The notes beneath the pieces are model-generated. The model saw nothing but the letters and a program-made list of their open reading frames with translations, was not told the DNA's origin and did no database searches. 64,000 nucleotides of DNA from contig JAJCZU010000001.1 of assembly GCA_029262235.1 (NCBI GenBank), forward strand, positions 29,916 to 93,915, read 5' to 3'. Numbering within the stretch: position 1 is the first letter of the stretch; each line of letters starts with the position of its first letter. Below, one piece after another: positions 1 to 9,714 of the stretch. The position numbers and the translations under genes were made by a program. This DNA comes from Candidatus Eiseniibacteriota bacterium (GTDB lineage Bacteria; Orphanbacterota; Orphanbacteria; Orphanbacterales; Orphanbacteraceae).

Positions 1-1325
1 CTGAGTGTGCGCATGGTCGTTGCGGTCGCGGCAGCAGCTTCAGTGCCCTTTTCGTCGACGCGCACGAACGCTTCGTGAAACACGCGGTCGACCCAGAGCT
101 TTTCCGCTGCGGAGATGCCGGTGAAGTCCGCGCGCGCAGGGTCGAACGGGAGCGCAAGGCCCATCGCGGCGAGCGGCTTCTCGAGCGAGGCCTTCGTGCG
201 CATTTCGAACTTGGGGAGAAAGACGTCGATTTTGCGTGTTTCGAGTTTCGCGGTCCACGATTGCAAAGTGTCGAGCGTGAGTTTCTCTTCGAGAGCGGGC
301 AGCCCGCCCCGCTCGGCCGGGAGCAGCACGACCATCGAGAACTTGTCGCCCTCGTACGGCAGCTCGAGAACCCACGTCTTCTTCACGCTGGCCGCTCGAT
401 AGGAACCGGTGCGAACGAGGAACGGTGTTTCGACGGAGTCCGCGGTCGCAATGTGGAACGGCAACGGTTTTGTATTCTCAGGATCGAATGCGTCTTTCCA
501 TTCGCCGAGAAAGTAAATCGCGTTGGCGAGTACGAGGCGCGTGTTCGCAGTCAGGCTTCCTTCGGGGAGCAGGTTCGGGATCTTCTGCTCGGTCTGATCG
601 CCGATCCACGTGTTGATTTTCTTCCGCTCGCCGTCCGCGTTGCCGCGGAAATCCGCCGGCTCGGCGCCGGAACCATAGCTCTGCTTCACGGCGTCACGAA
701 ACGAAGTCTCCCAGGGGAGCGTCTGTTCGTGCCACATGCGGTTCGCGATCCGAAACGTCGTGGGGTCGCCATCGGGAATCGCCATCGCGCGCGCGGCGAG
801 TTCGTGATTCGCGGCGTGGAAGCCGTTGGACTCGCCCGCATCGGAGCCGTCGCCTGCTCCTGCGTCCCCGCCCGCTCCCGCGCCCAGAAATGCGAGTATC
901 TCCGCCGCCGTTTCGCCGCGTGCCCCGAGGGCAAGCGGCGCGATCGCCTGGCTCACGCTGTACGGCGACAGAAACAGATTGCCTCCCGCGCCGGGCGGGA
1001 TCGCTCGATAGAGACGAAATGTGAGATCGTTCAGGCCGTCGACAACCGCAGTGACAGGGACGGATGCGGTCGCCTTGTTCTCTCCGCCGCTCTTCTCGTT
1101 CACGTCGCGCACGTTCCTTTCGTGGTCGGATTCGACAGCGGTGCCCGCTGCGTCGGCGTTCGCGCTCTCGCGCGGTTCCTCGCATGCGGGTAAGAGTGCC
1201 AGAAGAAGGATGCCGAGCGCTTTCACGATCTTGTCCGTGAAACGGGAACGATAGTGAGTATCCTGACGTCTCGTTGTGGTTGTGATCGCCACTCTGTTTC
1301 TGCGTTTCCTTTCCGGAGATTTCAT
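1..1325 (-). CDS. Inhibitory-type serpin lipoprotein (C-terminus cut by window edge)
   Basis: A serpin, a suicide inhibitor of serine or cysteine proteases. The minus-strand reading frame from ATG 1325 is open to base 1, so the reactive-centre P1 residue and the C-terminus lie outside the window. The N-terminus has a hydrophobic stretch ending in LLPAC, a lipobox that predicts a lipid-anchored, surface-facing protein. A shorter GTG start at 1226 would give a more typical lipoprotein signal. Serpin hallmarks are visible in order: NLFLSPYSVSQAI, LVLANAIYFLGEWKDAF, LPKFEM, and near the edge VFHEAFVRVDEKGTEAAAAT. That last segment is the hinge, with Gly-Thr-Glu followed by four alanines, which in known serpins marks true inhibitors rather than non-inhibitory relatives. 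It lies next to a secreted subtilase but has its own promoter. Confidence 0.93.
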   Translation of the reverse strand, partial: MKSPERKRRNRVAITTTTRRQDTHYRSRFTDKIVKALGILLLALLPACEEPRESANADAAGTAVESDHERNVRDVNEKSGGENKATASVPVTAVVDGLNDLTFRLYRAIPPGAGGNLFLSPYSVSQAIAPLALGARGETAAEILAFLGAGAGGDAGAGDGSDAGESNGFHAANHELAARAMAIPDGDPTTFRIANRMWHEQTLPWETSFRDAVKQSYGSGAEPADFRGNADGERKKINTWIGDQTEQKIPNLLPEGSLTANTRLVLANAIYFLGEWKDAFDPENTKPLPFHIATADSVETPFLVRTGSYRAASVKKTWVLELPYEGDKFSMVVLLPAERGGLPALEEKLTLDTLQSWTAKLETRKIDVFLPKFEMRTKASLEKPLAAMGLALPFDPARADFTGISAAEKLWVDRVFHEAFVRVDEKGTEAAAATATTMRTL

Positions 1326-1342
1326 CCTTGCCGACCGCCACT

Positions 1343-1372
1343 AATATAAGAAGGAAACGCATGCAATGTCGA
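1343..1372 (-). promoter_or_regulatory. Putative serpin promoter
   Basis: Reading on the minus strand, TCGACA (1372-1367) and TATATT (1348-1343) are separated by 18 bases, and the serpin ATG follows 17 bases after the -10 hexamer. The match to a housekeeping sigma promoter is five of six at each element. It is inferred from sequence only. Confidence 0.5.
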
Positions 1373-1461
1373 GTGTGAGGGGCGCCGATCAGACAGCGCC
1401 GCGTGCCGCGTGTCCGCCTGCCTTGTGTGCGCGCTGCCGCTTACCGCGCGGGCACGACCCG

Positions 1462-1501
1462 AAAAAAAGCGACCCGGAGAACGTTTTGCCCTCCGGGTCG
1501 C
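1462..1501 (-). terminator. Intrinsic terminator of the subtilase gene
   Basis: An 11-bp perfect stem (GCGACCCGGAG at 1469-1479 with its complement at 1491-1501) is followed on the minus strand by seven T residues. It sits just after the subtilase stop codon and separates that gene from the serpin downstream. Confidence 0.92.
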
Positions 1502-1523
1502 TTGCGATTGGCAGTAGTACCGA

Positions 1524-4500
1524 CTATTTGAACCGCACTACGCGCTGCGTGTCAGTCAGCTTCTCAGTTTCGAGACGCATCAGGTAGACCCCGGACGAGA
1601 CCGGCAGCCCCGCTTCGTTTCGGCCGTCCCATGTGATGTTCTGGACGCCGGCGTCGAGCGTGCCCTCGGCCAGCGTGCGCACCATGCGCCCGGCCAGGTT
1701 GTAGACGCGTACCGCGCCCGGCTGCGCTTTCGGCAGCGACAGTCTGACCTGCGTATTACGGATGAACGGATTCGAACCCGTGATCGCAAGGCCCGGGATG
1801 ATCGGTTCGATGCTCTCGCCCCCGGCAACGCCGGTCGGATTCTGTTTCACGATGATCTTGCCGGTGTCCTTGTCGAACGTGAAGAAGTCGTTTGAGGAGG
1901 TGACCTCGAGGTCGACACAGTTCGTGTCGCCGGCGGATGCCGTGAACGGGATCCAGACCTTCATCGTGACCACGGTGTTGGTCCCCGGCGCGAGGTCGAG
2001 CAGAAGCTTCGTGCGTTCGAATCCGCCGTCGTCGAACAGGAAGAGCCAGTCGGTCGTGTCGGTCGCGACGGGGCAGAGCGAGTACGTGTCGAACGACGTA
2101 CCCGTGTTCGCCACCGTGAAGTCGAGGTAGACCGTGTCGCCTGCCGCTTCGCAGGTGTCGTTCAGCGAAGTCACGGTGACGCCCGTCGTCGCGACCGGCG
2201 GGTTCGCGGCCGAGACCGCGGGGCCTCCGAACTGCTGCACTTCATCGCCTACGAGCACGGCGCCGTAGCGCGAACCGAAACCGGTCGGAACGCGGAACGA
2301 AACGGTTTCCGCCGCGCCCGGGGCACCCGGAACGCCGAGGTACGGTCCGATCACGTCATGCGGAGTCACCGGCTGCGATGCCAGGTACTCGGCCGCGCTC
2401 GTGATCGGCGTCGAGGAGAAGCGTACTTCGTAGTTGTTCGCGACGCGGTTGTAAGTCGGGGTCATCGACGTGTTCTCGTCTACAGCCGTCCAGTCGAGCG
2501 TGACCGTGGTTTCGCCGGTGCCGTTGATAGCCGCGCCGATGATGGGCGGCGCCAGTGCGATCGGGCCCTCGTCGTCGAACGCGAAGATGATGATGTCGTC
2601 GATACCGATGAAGCCTTGATCGTCGGCTTCACTTACGAAGTCGATGATGATGTCCTTCTTGCCGCACAGGAACGACAGATCCTTCGTGAACCGGCCCCCG
2701 CCGAACGGAATCGGGTCGCTTCCCATCAGGATGCCGCCGGCGTAATACTCGACGCGGCACGCGTCCATCGCGAACGGGCCGCACGGAAACTGCACGTCGT
2801 GGCAGTAGAAGAAATCGAGAGTCGCGACCGTGTACTCCGTGAAGTCCATTGTGGGCGTCGGCATGCGATACGCGAACTCGAAGACGCCCGTGCAATGATC
2901 GCCTACAAACGGATGCGGCGCGCGTGCCATTTCATAGACGCCGCGGTTCAGGCACGGCGGAGCATCGGACGCAAGCGTCCAGCCGGCCATCCCCATGAAC
3001 GGGGCTTCGCCGTGACGGCTCATGTCGAAATCTTCGAAGAAGTTGATCATCAGGTCGTCCTCGACCTCGCCCCAGTCGGCCGTACCGCCGGGTCCCGGAT
3101 TCGCCGCGCCGTAGTTCACGCGGGTGCGGACGATCATCGGCAGCCCGAGCATGTGCTTGCCGTAGTCGGGAAGCGGAATGGAGAGCGTTTTCGTGTCGCT
3201 GCCCCAGGTCGACGGATCTTCGATGTGATCCACGATGACGTGTTCACTGGCTCCGGTGAATGCGAAGTCCGTGTTGTAGTCGATCCACATGTCGACATGG
3301 AGGTCCGACGCGCCGCCGTAGCGCGGGCCGGTGTGGTCGCTCACGCTGAGGTCGATCGTTGCCGTACCGGGCGCGCCCATATATGAAGGCAGGAACGGAA
3401 TGTCGGGGAGAGACTGCGGGAAGACGCCGTCGTCGCCGCCGTCACGGTCGTACATGCCGAGGAAGACGTTGTCCTGGCCGTCGTAATCGGCGGGATCGTT
3501 CGGATCGAGCTCTGTCGTCGCGATCTGGCCGAGCCATTCGTATGCGTAGTTTCTGTGACTCGCGACCGGCGCCGCGGGGGCGTCCATCCAGTCTTCGAGC
3601 GGCGAGAAATGAATCAGGCCGGCGCCGTCTTTCACGCCGGGAAGATCGACCGCGATCGTGCTCACGTAGTGTTCGAATTCCTTCGCGGTCATGTCGCGAT
3701 ACTTGTTCTTGAAGATCGCGGCGATGCCCGCAACGTACGGCGACGACATCGACGTGCCGCTTTTCTCTTCGTAGCCGCCGCCCGATTTCGTCGACCAGAT
3801 GTCGACGCCGGGAGCGACGCAGTCGAGTGTGGAGTCGTAATTCGAGAAGGCGGCTACCGTCGTGTCCGAGGCCGTTGCTCCGACCGAGATCACGCCCGGA
3901 ATGTTGGCGGGGAATCCTACGGCCGACGCGGAGTCGTTGCCGGACGCGGCCACGGGAATAATGCCGGCGGAAAGCGCGTTCGCCACCGCTTCGTACATCA
4001 CGTTGTTTTCGGGGAAGCCGATCGACATGTTGATGATTTCGACATCCGTGCTGTCGGCCGCCCAGTTGATCCCCTGTGCGGCATTGTCGGAAGTCCCGGT
4101 GCCGCCGGCGTTCATGACGCGGATGCTCACGAACTCGGCTTCATAGGCGACGCCCGCCATGCCGACCGCGTTCGAGACCGCGCAGGCGATGCCGGCTACG
4201 TGCGTGCCGTGGCCGTTCGGGTCGTTCGGGATCGCGTCGCCTTCGACGAAATCGTAATGTCCGCTGGCCGCGGCGTTCCCGGCGAGATCCGCATGACCGA
4301 GATCGGTGCCCGAATCGATGATGCCGATCCGCACGGTGTCCGCTCCGCCATCGGCCCAGCGCCAGAGATGAAACAGGTTCGTCTGAAACACGTGCCACGC
4401 ATTCGGCGTGGTCGGGGGCAGGTCGTCCGTGATGTGCGGATCCTGCGGTGCCCCCGGAAGCCAGCCGTAGTAGTTCGGTTCGACCCATTTGACATTCGAA

Positions 4501-4787
4501 TCGCGATTAAAGTGATCGATTGCCTCATTCACGGTCATGCCGTCGGGAATCCGCACGCGGGAGTAGTGCAGGGTCAGGTCCTCCCTGAGCACCGTGGCCC
4601 CGAACGAATCGAGCGCCCCGCTTTTCTGCGACGCGCTCGTGGATTCCGTGAATTTGATCAGAATCTCGCCCGGTACGTGGGCGGCGAGATCGGCCGCGAA
4701 TACGGGCGCTACGGGCAGAATCGAAGCCAGGGCGAGCAAGAGCACGCCGGCGATCGCCGTAAAGTGTTGCGGGGTAATTCGATACAT
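1524..4787 (-). CDS. Secreted subtilisin-like (S8) protease with FlgD-like sorting tail
   Basis: A 1087-residue secreted serine protease. The start at ATG 4787 follows AGGAG at good spacing and gives a clean signal peptide ending near residue 31 (PVFA). Residues ~35-110 look like an inhibitor-type propeptide of the fervidolysin kind. The catalytic domain spans ~140-400. The Asp is in IIDSGTD (about residue 158), the His in NGHGTHVAG (about 193), the oxyanion Asn in ASGND and the Ser in GTSMSSPYVAG (about 346). A long middle region (~420-1000) carries beta-rich segments of no clear family. The last ~80 residues form a FlgD-like domain (VRVYNLAGRMVRTL, ITWDGRNEAG, GVYLMRLE) seen on several other secreted proteins here, probably an export or sorting signal. 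It could process extracellular protein; the nearby serpin may restrain it. Confidence 0.95.
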   Translation of the reverse strand: MYRITPQHFTAIAGVLLLALASILPVAPVFAADLAAHVPGEILIKFTESTSASQKSGALDSFGATVLREDLTLHYSRVRIPDGMTVNEAIDHFNRDSNVKWVEPNYYGWLPGAPQDPHITDDLPPTTPNAWHVFQTNLFHLWRWADGGADTVRIGIIDSGTDLGHADLAGNAAASGHYDFVEGDAIPNDPNGHGTHVAGIACAVSNAVGMAGVAYEAEFVSIRVMNAGGTGTSDNAAQGINWAADSTDVEIINMSIGFPENNVMYEAVANALSAGIIPVAASGNDSASAVGFPANIPGVISVGATASDTTVAAFSNYDSTLDCVAPGVDIWSTKSGGGYEEKSGTSMSSPYVAGIAAIFKNKYRDMTAKEFEHYVSTIAVDLPGVKDGAGLIHFSPLEDWMDAPAAPVASHRNYAYEWLGQIATTELDPNDPADYDGQDNVFLGMYDRDGGDDGVFPQSLPDIPFLPSYMGAPGTATIDLSVSDHTGPRYGGASDLHVDMWIDYNTDFAFTGASEHVIVDHIEDPSTWGSDTKTLSIPLPDYGKHMLGLPMIVRTRVNYGAANPGPGGTADWGEVEDDLMINFFEDFDMSRHGEAPFMGMAGWTLASDAPPCLNRGVYEMARAPHPFVGDHCTGVFEFAYRMPTPTMDFTEYTVATLDFFYCHDVQFPCGPFAMDACRVEYYAGGILMGSDPIPFGGGRFTKDLSFLCGKKDIIIDFVSEADDQGFIGIDDIIIFAFDDEGPIALAPPIIGAAINGTGETTVTLDWTAVDENTSMTPTYNRVANNYEVRFSSTPITSAAEYLASQPVTPHDVIGPYLGVPGAPGAAETVSFRVPTGFGSRYGAVLVGDEVQQFGGPAVSAANPPVATTGVTVTSLNDTCEAAGDTVYLDFTVANTGTSFDTYSLCPVATDTTDWLFLFDDGGFERTKLLLDLAPGTNTVVTMKVWIPFTASAGDTNCVDLEVTSSNDFFTFDKDTGKIIVKQNPTGVAGGESIEPIIPGLAITGSNPFIRNTQVRLSLPKAQPGAVRVYNLAGRMVRTLAEGTLDAGVQNITWDGRNEAGLPVSSGVYLMRLETEKLTDTQRVVRFK

Positions 4788-4926
4788 TACAGGTTCTCCT
4801 TGTGGTTGCGGGGGCCCGATCGGTTTCGGCTCCATCGGGCGACTCGATTGATTGCCTGCGTATATGACTCGGACAGAGAATTCGTTTCTTACAAGAAAAA
4901 ACTATGCGACATATAATAATAACATG

Positions 4927-4958
4927 AAAAGGGGGATCCGGTGGTTATCGGATCCCCC
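4927..4958 (-). terminator. Intrinsic terminator after the AmpG-like gene
   Basis: A 10-bp perfect stem (GGGGGATCCG, 4931-4940, with 4949-4958) and an 8-base loop are followed by TTTT on the minus strand. It lies about 120 bases past the permease stop and upstream of the subtilase. The T-run is short, so termination may be partial. Confidence 0.75.
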
Positions 4959-5076
4959 GAGCCCGTCGCCGCCAGGCGCACGATCGAACCCACACGTTGC
5001 TCCCCTTTCTATAGAAAAGGTAGCCATGGGAATGATACGGACGCGGAGGGCCGGAATTTGGGATGGAACGTGGCCG

Positions 5077-6384
5077 TCAGTCGATAACGGGGGCGGGTTC
5101 GGCCACTTTTACGGCCCGGGTCGGGGTCAGGAACGGGAGCAGGATCAGCGGAAGTGCCAGGAGCCCGATTTCGATCATGAGGACCCAGGCGTAGCCGTTC
5201 GCTTCGGCGGCCTGGCCCTGCCAGGTGGCGCTGTACGCGTAGACCACGTTCCGCATCGCCATGTAGCCCGTGAACTGTGTGGCGGCGACCTTCGGGTTCG
5301 TGAGCCCCATAAAGAGGGCGAGATTGGTGCCCGCTACGAGGCCGCTCGTGAAGTTATATATGGTAGCGACCACGAAGAACTCCGTGATCGTGACCCCCTC
5401 CATACCGGTGCCCACGAGCTTCTGGGCGAGCCAGAACGTGGGGAAAGCCGTCAGGATATACCAGACCGCGAGCATGCGGCGATGCCCGAAGCGGTCCGAG
5501 ACCCATCCCCCGACCACGCAGCCGAGTGCCGCGGCGACGGTCGTCATGAGGGTGAGATTCGCGATCGCGTTCTCGTCCATGCCGAGATCGACCTGCATGG
5601 TGGCGCCGAGCGCGAGGCCGATGGCGACCGTGCCGGGCGGCAGCAGGGCGAACAGCACGCCGAGGGCCGGGCCGCGTCCCGACTTGAAGAGGCCGGTGAA
5701 CAGGTCCTTCAGGAACGCCTTGAGACGCCCCCAGAATACGGCGATGACGCTTCCGGTTCGCGTGGCAGCCGCTTCGACCGCTTCATATATGGGTTCTTGA
5801 ATGCGTAGTGTCACCGCGACCAGGATAATCGCCAGTGCGCCGAGCACGAGCGCATACGACCAGTTGAAGCCGAACGCCCCGGCGATATAGAGGGCGCCGC
5901 TGCCGCCGATCGCCTGCCCCAGATACGACGCGCCGAACATGAAGCCGTTGGCCGTGCCGCGCTCGTGCTCCGGGAGCACGCTCACCGCGAGCGCATCGAT
6001 CGCCACGTCCTGCGTGGCGGCGAACACATTGTGGATCGCGATCAATATAGTAAGGAGAACGAGGTTCGTCCCCGGATCGACGACCAGCACGACCCCGAGC
6101 GTCACGATCATCATGAGCTGGGAGCTCGCGATCCAGAACTTGCGCGGCCCGAGCAGCTTCGGCTGGATCAGGTCGACGAGCGGCGCCCACGCCCACTTGA
6201 AGCTCCACGGTCCGTAGAGCCACGCCGTGAAGAACCCGATCTCCGCGAGGCCGACGCCGTTCTGTCTCAGATAGGTCACGAGGGCGATCGCGCTGAAGCC
6301 GAACGGAATGCCTTCGCTCATATACAGTAAAGAGAATGTGATGATGCGGCCGAGCCTGGAATCGAGGGGGTTCGCGCGTGACAT
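5077..6384 (-). CDS. AmpG-like MFS permease
   Basis: A 435-residue inner-membrane permease of the major facilitator superfamily, with about twelve hydrophobic segments. The opening LLYMSEGIPFGFSAIAL and the following TAWLYGPWSFKWAWAPLVD match the AmpG/acetyl-CoA transporter branch, in which E. coli AmpG imports anhydro-muropeptides for cell-wall recycling. Another substrate is possible because no recycling gene is nearby. AmpG of E. coli is somewhat longer. The gene is monocistronic, with a terminator on each side. The start codon lies six bases after a TATACT hexamer with no Shine-Dalgarno sequence, so the message is probably leaderless. Confidence 0.82.
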   Translation of the reverse strand: MSRANPLDSRLGRIITFSLLYMSEGIPFGFSAIALVTYLRQNGVGLAEIGFFTAWLYGPWSFKWAWAPLVDLIQPKLLGPRKFWIASSQLMMIVTLGVVLVVDPGTNLVLLTILIAIHNVFAATQDVAIDALAVSVLPEHERGTANGFMFGASYLGQAIGGSGALYIAGAFGFNWSYALVLGALAIILVAVTLRIQEPIYEAVEAAATRTGSVIAVFWGRLKAFLKDLFTGLFKSGRGPALGVLFALLPPGTVAIGLALGATMQVDLGMDENAIANLTLMTTVAAALGCVVGGWVSDRFGHRRMLAVWYILTAFPTFWLAQKLVGTGMEGVTITEFFVVATIYNFTSGLVAGTNLALFMGLTNPKVAATQFTGYMAMRNVVYAYSATWQGQAAEANGYAWVLMIEIGLLALPLILLPFLTPTRAVKVAEPAPVID

Positions 6385-6390
6385 CCGGCG

Positions 6391-6396
6391 AGTATA
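6391..6396 (-). promoter_or_regulatory. -10 hexamer of a probable leaderless promoter (permease)
   Basis: TATACT on the minus strand ends six bases before the permease ATG at 6384. Transcription would begin at or next to the start codon. No convincing -35 is seen. Confidence 0.5.
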
Positions 6397-6432
6397 CAGC
6401 AGAAGCCTGGAATCCGGAATCGGGGAGAAACG

Positions 6433-6462
6433 AAAAAGCCCGCCTCTCGTTCGAGGCGGGCT
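6433..6462 (-). terminator. Intrinsic terminator after the first E1 gene
   Basis: A perfect 10-bp stem (6437-6446 with 6453-6462, arms AGCCCGCCTC and its complement) with a six-base loop is followed by a T-run on the minus strand. It is about 50 bases downstream of the E1 stop codon. Confidence 0.92.
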
Positions 6463-6513
6463 CGGTCATTCAGAGTGCCGGTTGCACAGGCTTGCGAGTC
6501 GCCCGTTACCCGC

Positions 6514-8631
6514 CTAGAACTCCCGGAGATCCTTCGCCGCCGCAACAATGTCCGGAATCTGCGGCAGGATCGTGTCCTCGAGAATCGGGTTGTAGCCTAC
6601 AGGACAGTCCATCGTGGCGACGCGCTTCACGGGGCCGTCGAGATCCTCGAACAGTTCGTCCGCGATCCAGGCGGCGATTTCGGCGCCGTACCCGAAGCTG
6701 ATCGGATCTTCGTACGCCACGATGACCTTGCCAGTCTTCTTTACCGATTCGCCGACCATGTCCCTGTCCCAGGGGGCGAGCGAGCGAAGATCGATGATCT
6801 CGCACTCGATGCCGTGCTCGTTCGCGAGCTGCTTGGCCGCCATTTCGGAACGACGAACGAGAGCGCCGTAGGTCACGATCGTAATGTCGCTCCCCTCGCG
6901 ATGGATCCGGCCCTTGCCGAACGGCACCATGTACTCCTTGCCCGGGTATTGCGCTTTCGCATACGGCTGGCGGTATATGTGCTTGTGCTCGAGGAACAGC
7001 ACGGGGTCGTCGCACCGGATCGCGGTCCGAAGGAGCCCGTGGGCGTCGAGCGCGTTCGACGGCATGACGACGCGCAGACCAGGATTGTGCGTCATCAGCG
7101 TGACCCCCGACTGGCTGTGATAGACGGCGCCGCCCTGGAGGTAACCACCGATGGGTACACGAATTACGGCCGGCGAACTGAACGTGTTCCGGGAGCGCCA
7201 GCGCATCATCGCGAGTTCGTTCCGGATCTGCATGTACGCGGGCCAGATATAATCGTAAAACTGAATTTCAACGACGGGTTTCATGCCGCGTGTGGCCCAT
7301 CCGACGGCCCGGCCGACAATATTGGCCTCGGCGAGCGGCGAATTGAAGACGCGGTCTTCGCCATAGGCACGCTGAAGCCCATGTGTCAGCTTGAAGACGC
7401 CCCCCTTGCCCTTCACGCGCTTCATGTTTTCGGCGCGGCTCACATCGGCGACGTCCTGGCCGAATACGACGATGCGCGGGTCGCGCCCCATTTCGTCGTG
7501 CAGCGCGCGGTTGATCAGGCCCACCATCGAGTCGGGTTCGCCCTCGAACTGCGGCTCGGCCTCGAAATCGGAGCCCGTGGGGTCGATATCGGGCGAGTAG
7601 ACGAATTTCTGCGCGTCGTCCGGCGTCGGCTTCGGCGCGTCAATCGCACGGTCTTCCGCCTCGGTGACTTCGGCCTTTACGTCCGCGTGAATCTGTTCGA
7701 TCTCGGCCGCCGTGGCCACCCCTTCGTCGAGCATGCGCTTCGCAAAGCGCGGCACGGGGTCGCGCGCGGTTTCCGCTTCGATCTCTTCGGTCGTACGGTA
7801 GTTCTTCTGATCGTCGGACATCGAATGGGAGTACGGCCGCACCACGCTGGCGTGCACGAAAGCAGGCCCTTTGCCCGCGCGGATGTGCTTCACGACTTCT
7901 TCGAACGTGTCGTGGCACGCCACCGGGTCGCAGCCGTCGACCTTCCGCATCAGCAGATTCGGGTAGCCCGAGAGCAGCTGCGAAATATCGCCCCCGGCCG
8001 TCTGTACCTCGACCGGCACCGAGATCGCGTATTCATTATCTTCGACGAGCACGAGAACCGGGAGCTTGCGATTGCAGATCGTGTTCATCGCCTCCCAGAA
8101 TTCGCCCTCGCTCGTCGTCCCGTCGCCGAGAGTGGCGAGCACGACCGCGTCCTTCGGGAACGTTCCGTCGAGATCCTTGCGCCCCGCGCCGTACCGGCAC
8201 GCTTCGGCAAGGCCCGCCGCCTGCAGCATCTGCATCCCGGTCGGGCTCGAATTCGAAACGAGGTTCAGATCCTTGTGGCCCCAGTGCGACGGCATCTGCC
8301 GGCCGCCCGAAGCGGGATCGTCGATCGCGCCGACCGCGGACAGAAACATTTCATACGGCGTGACGCCGATCGCCAGGCAGAGCCCGCGGTCGCGGTAGTA
8401 CGTGTAGAACCAGTCGTGTCCCGGCCGAAGCGCGCGACCGGCCATCACCGTGACCGCCTCGTGGCCCGCGCCCGAGATCTGGAAGTAGATCTGATTCTTG
8501 CGCTTCAGCTTGATTTCCGCGTCGTCGAGCGCGCGCGAAAGGTACATGGTTCGATAGACCTGCAGACAGTCTTCGCGACTCAGCGATCCAAGGCCCCCGC
8601 GGCCGTTCTTCGTTGCTCGTGGCTTTCCCAT
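6514..8631 (-). CDS. Fused alpha-beta E1 of a branched-chain 2-oxoacid dehydrogenase
   Basis: A 705-residue thiamine-diphosphate enzyme that joins the E1 alpha and beta chains, which are separate genes in many bacteria. The alpha half (~1-360) has the ThDP motif [15 protein letters not shown] with its distal Asn-bearing loop. The beta half (~380-705) has [35 protein letters not shown] and DLRSLAPWD, typical of pyruvate and 2-oxoisovalerate dehydrogenase E1 beta. The expected reaction is decarboxylation of a 2-oxoacid and acyl transfer to lipoyl-E2. The start at ATG 8631 is preceded by GAGG at good spacing, and no conserved sequence lies upstream of it. No E2 is in the window. A divergent paralogue sits at 50741-53263. 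Confidence 0.93.
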   Translation of the reverse strand: MGKPRATKNGRGGLGSLSREDCLQVYRTMYLSRALDDAEIKLKRKNQIYFQISGAGHEAVTVMAGRALRPGHDWFYTYYRDRGLCLAIGVTPYEMFLSAVGAIDDPASGGRQMPSHWGHKDLNLVSNSSPTGMQMLQAAGLAEACRYGAGRKDLDGTFPKDAVVLATLGDGTTSEGEFWEAMNTICNRKLPVLVLVEDNEYAISVPVEVQTAGGDISQLLSGYPNLLMRKVDGCDPVACHDTFEEVVKHIRAGKGPAFVHASVVRPYSHSMSDDQKNYRTTEEIEAETARDPVPRFAKRMLDEGVATAAEIEQIHADVKAEVTEAEDRAIDAPKPTPDDAQKFVYSPDIDPTGSDFEAEPQFEGEPDSMVGLINRALHDEMGRDPRIVVFGQDVADVSRAENMKRVKGKGGVFKLTHGLQRAYGEDRVFNSPLAEANIVGRAVGWATRGMKPVVEIQFYDYIWPAYMQIRNELAMMRWRSRNTFSSPAVIRVPIGGYLQGGAVYHSQSGVTLMTHNPGLRVVMPSNALDAHGLLRTAIRCDDPVLFLEHKHIYRQPYAKAQYPGKEYMVPFGKGRIHREGSDITIVTYGALVRRSEMAAKQLANEHGIECEIIDLRSLAPWDRDMVGESVKKTGKVIVAYEDPISFGYGAEIAAWIADELFEDLDGPVKRVATMDCPVGYNPILEDTILPQIPDIVAAAKDLREF

Positions 8632-8652
8632 GAATATCCTCGAAGGTTCGTG

Positions 8653-8658
8653 ATAATA
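8653..8658 (-). promoter_or_regulatory. -10 hexamer of the E1 promoter
   Basis: TATTAT on the minus strand lies 21 bases before the E1 ATG, leaving room for a short leader that contains the GAGG ribosome site. Confidence 0.4.
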
Positions 8659-8760
8659 AGAATGATCGAAAAAGGGGGTCCCACGAAACCGGACAGTGGT
8701 GAAATCGCGGCCCTGTCGGTACAATCGACCCGCGGCGGCGACTATCCCCGATTTCAGAAC

Positions 8761-8789
8761 ACAATAATATTGTAGAAGATACGATCTTC
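8761..8789. promoter_or_regulatory. Two adjacent palindromes upstream of the importer, candidate operator
   Basis: ACAATAATATTGT (8761-8773) is a perfect odd palindrome, and GAAGATACGATCTTC (8775-8789) is a second one with a three-base centre. They lie between divergent genes, just before the binding-protein gene. The first is A/T-only in its core, as metalloregulator boxes often are. No particular regulator can be named. Confidence 0.4.
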
Positions 8790-8817
8790 CCCGGCAACCG
8801 TTTCGAAGGGATCTTCC

Positions 8818-9714
8818 TTGAACAGACTCCAGACCCTCGTATTGGCTGCCGTTGGCCTGTTTACGATGCTCGCCCTCTTCGTCACACGGGAGCGCACGCC
8901 GCCTCCTCCGCCCCCGGAGGTGCCGGTGACCGATCAGCGCATTCTATCCCTTTCGCCCAATATCACGGAAACACTGTTCGCCCTGGGTCTCGGCCCGCAG
9001 GTCGTGGGCGTCACGGAATTCTGCAGATACCCGGCCGAGGCGCTTCAGAAGGAGACGATCGGCGGACTTCTGAACCCGAATATCGAGAAGATGTTCGCCC
9101 TCGAGCCCACCATGGCGATCATGCTTCCGGCCCAGGAGGATCTCGCCCGCAAGCTCGAAGCGCACGGAATCCGCACCGTCGTGATCGGGAACGATCGCAT
9201 GGCTGACATCCTCGAGTCGATTCTCGCGATCGGGCGCGCGACCCGCACATTCGATCGCGCGGCGCAGCTTACGGGATCGATTCGCGATATCGTCGCGAAG
9301 ACCCAGATCGACAAGCCGAAGCGACGGTGGAAAGTCATGATGGTCGTCGAGCGCCAGCCGCGCATGCTTACGGATCTCTACGTCGTGGGGCCCGGCACGT
9401 ATCTCGACGAAATCCTGACGATGATCGGATGTGAGAATGTGTACGGCAACGCGCTGGCAAAGTATCCGACAACGACCGTCGAGGAAGTGCTTCACCGTCA
9501 GCCCGACGTGATCATCGAACTCGGCCCGAGCCGCGCGAACCGCGAGGAAGCGACCGCCGAGGCGCGCAAGACGTGGGCGGCCATTCCGAATCTCGAAGCC
9601 GTGCGCAACGGGCGCGTGTTCGTCATGACGGGCGATCATCTGCTCGTGCCGGGACCGCGCATCGGGCGTACGATTGCGGAGATGGCAGCGCTTGTGAAGG
9701 GGCTGGGGGAGTAG
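8818..9714 (+). CDS. Membrane-anchored binding protein of a B12/siderophore-type ABC importer
   Basis: A 298-residue periplasmic binding protein of the BtuF/FecB class. The TTG start at 8818 follows AAGGG. Residues ~5-22 form one hydrophobic segment with no lipobox Cys, followed by a hexaproline linker, so the protein is probably tethered by an uncleaved N-terminal helix. The core begins [19 protein letters not shown] and continues [28 protein letters not shown], and later [15 protein letters not shown] and PDVIIELG, the two-lobe pattern of this family. The matching ATPase and FecCD permease follow on the same strand after 566 bases. The ligand is a corrinoid or a ferric chelate; B12-dependent genes at the other end of the window favour corrinoid, but this is inference. 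Confidence 0.88.
   Translation: MNRLQTLVLAAVGLFTMLALFVTRERTPPPPPPEVPVTDQRILSLSPNITETLFALGLGPQVVGVTEFCRYPAEALQKETIGGLLNPNIEKMFALEPTMAIMLPAQEDLARKLEAHGIRTVVIGNDRMADILESILAIGRATRTFDRAAQLTGSIRDIVAKTQIDKPKRRWKVMMVVERQPRMLTDLYVVGPGTYLDEILTMIGCENVYGNALAKYPTTTVEEVLHRQPDVIIELGPSRANREEATAEARKTWAAIPNLEAVRNGRVFVMTGDHLLVPGPRIGRTIAEMAALVKGLGE

Noticed and set aside
75..1193. Long plus-strand open frame of 372 codons
   Set aside because: It is antisense to the serpin, whose minus-strand protein shows clear family motifs; the plus translation is Arg-rich with no recognisable domain.
4925..4958. Inverted repeat as an insertion-sequence end
   Set aside because: A single copy with a following T-run behind a stop codon fits a terminator, and no transposase is near.
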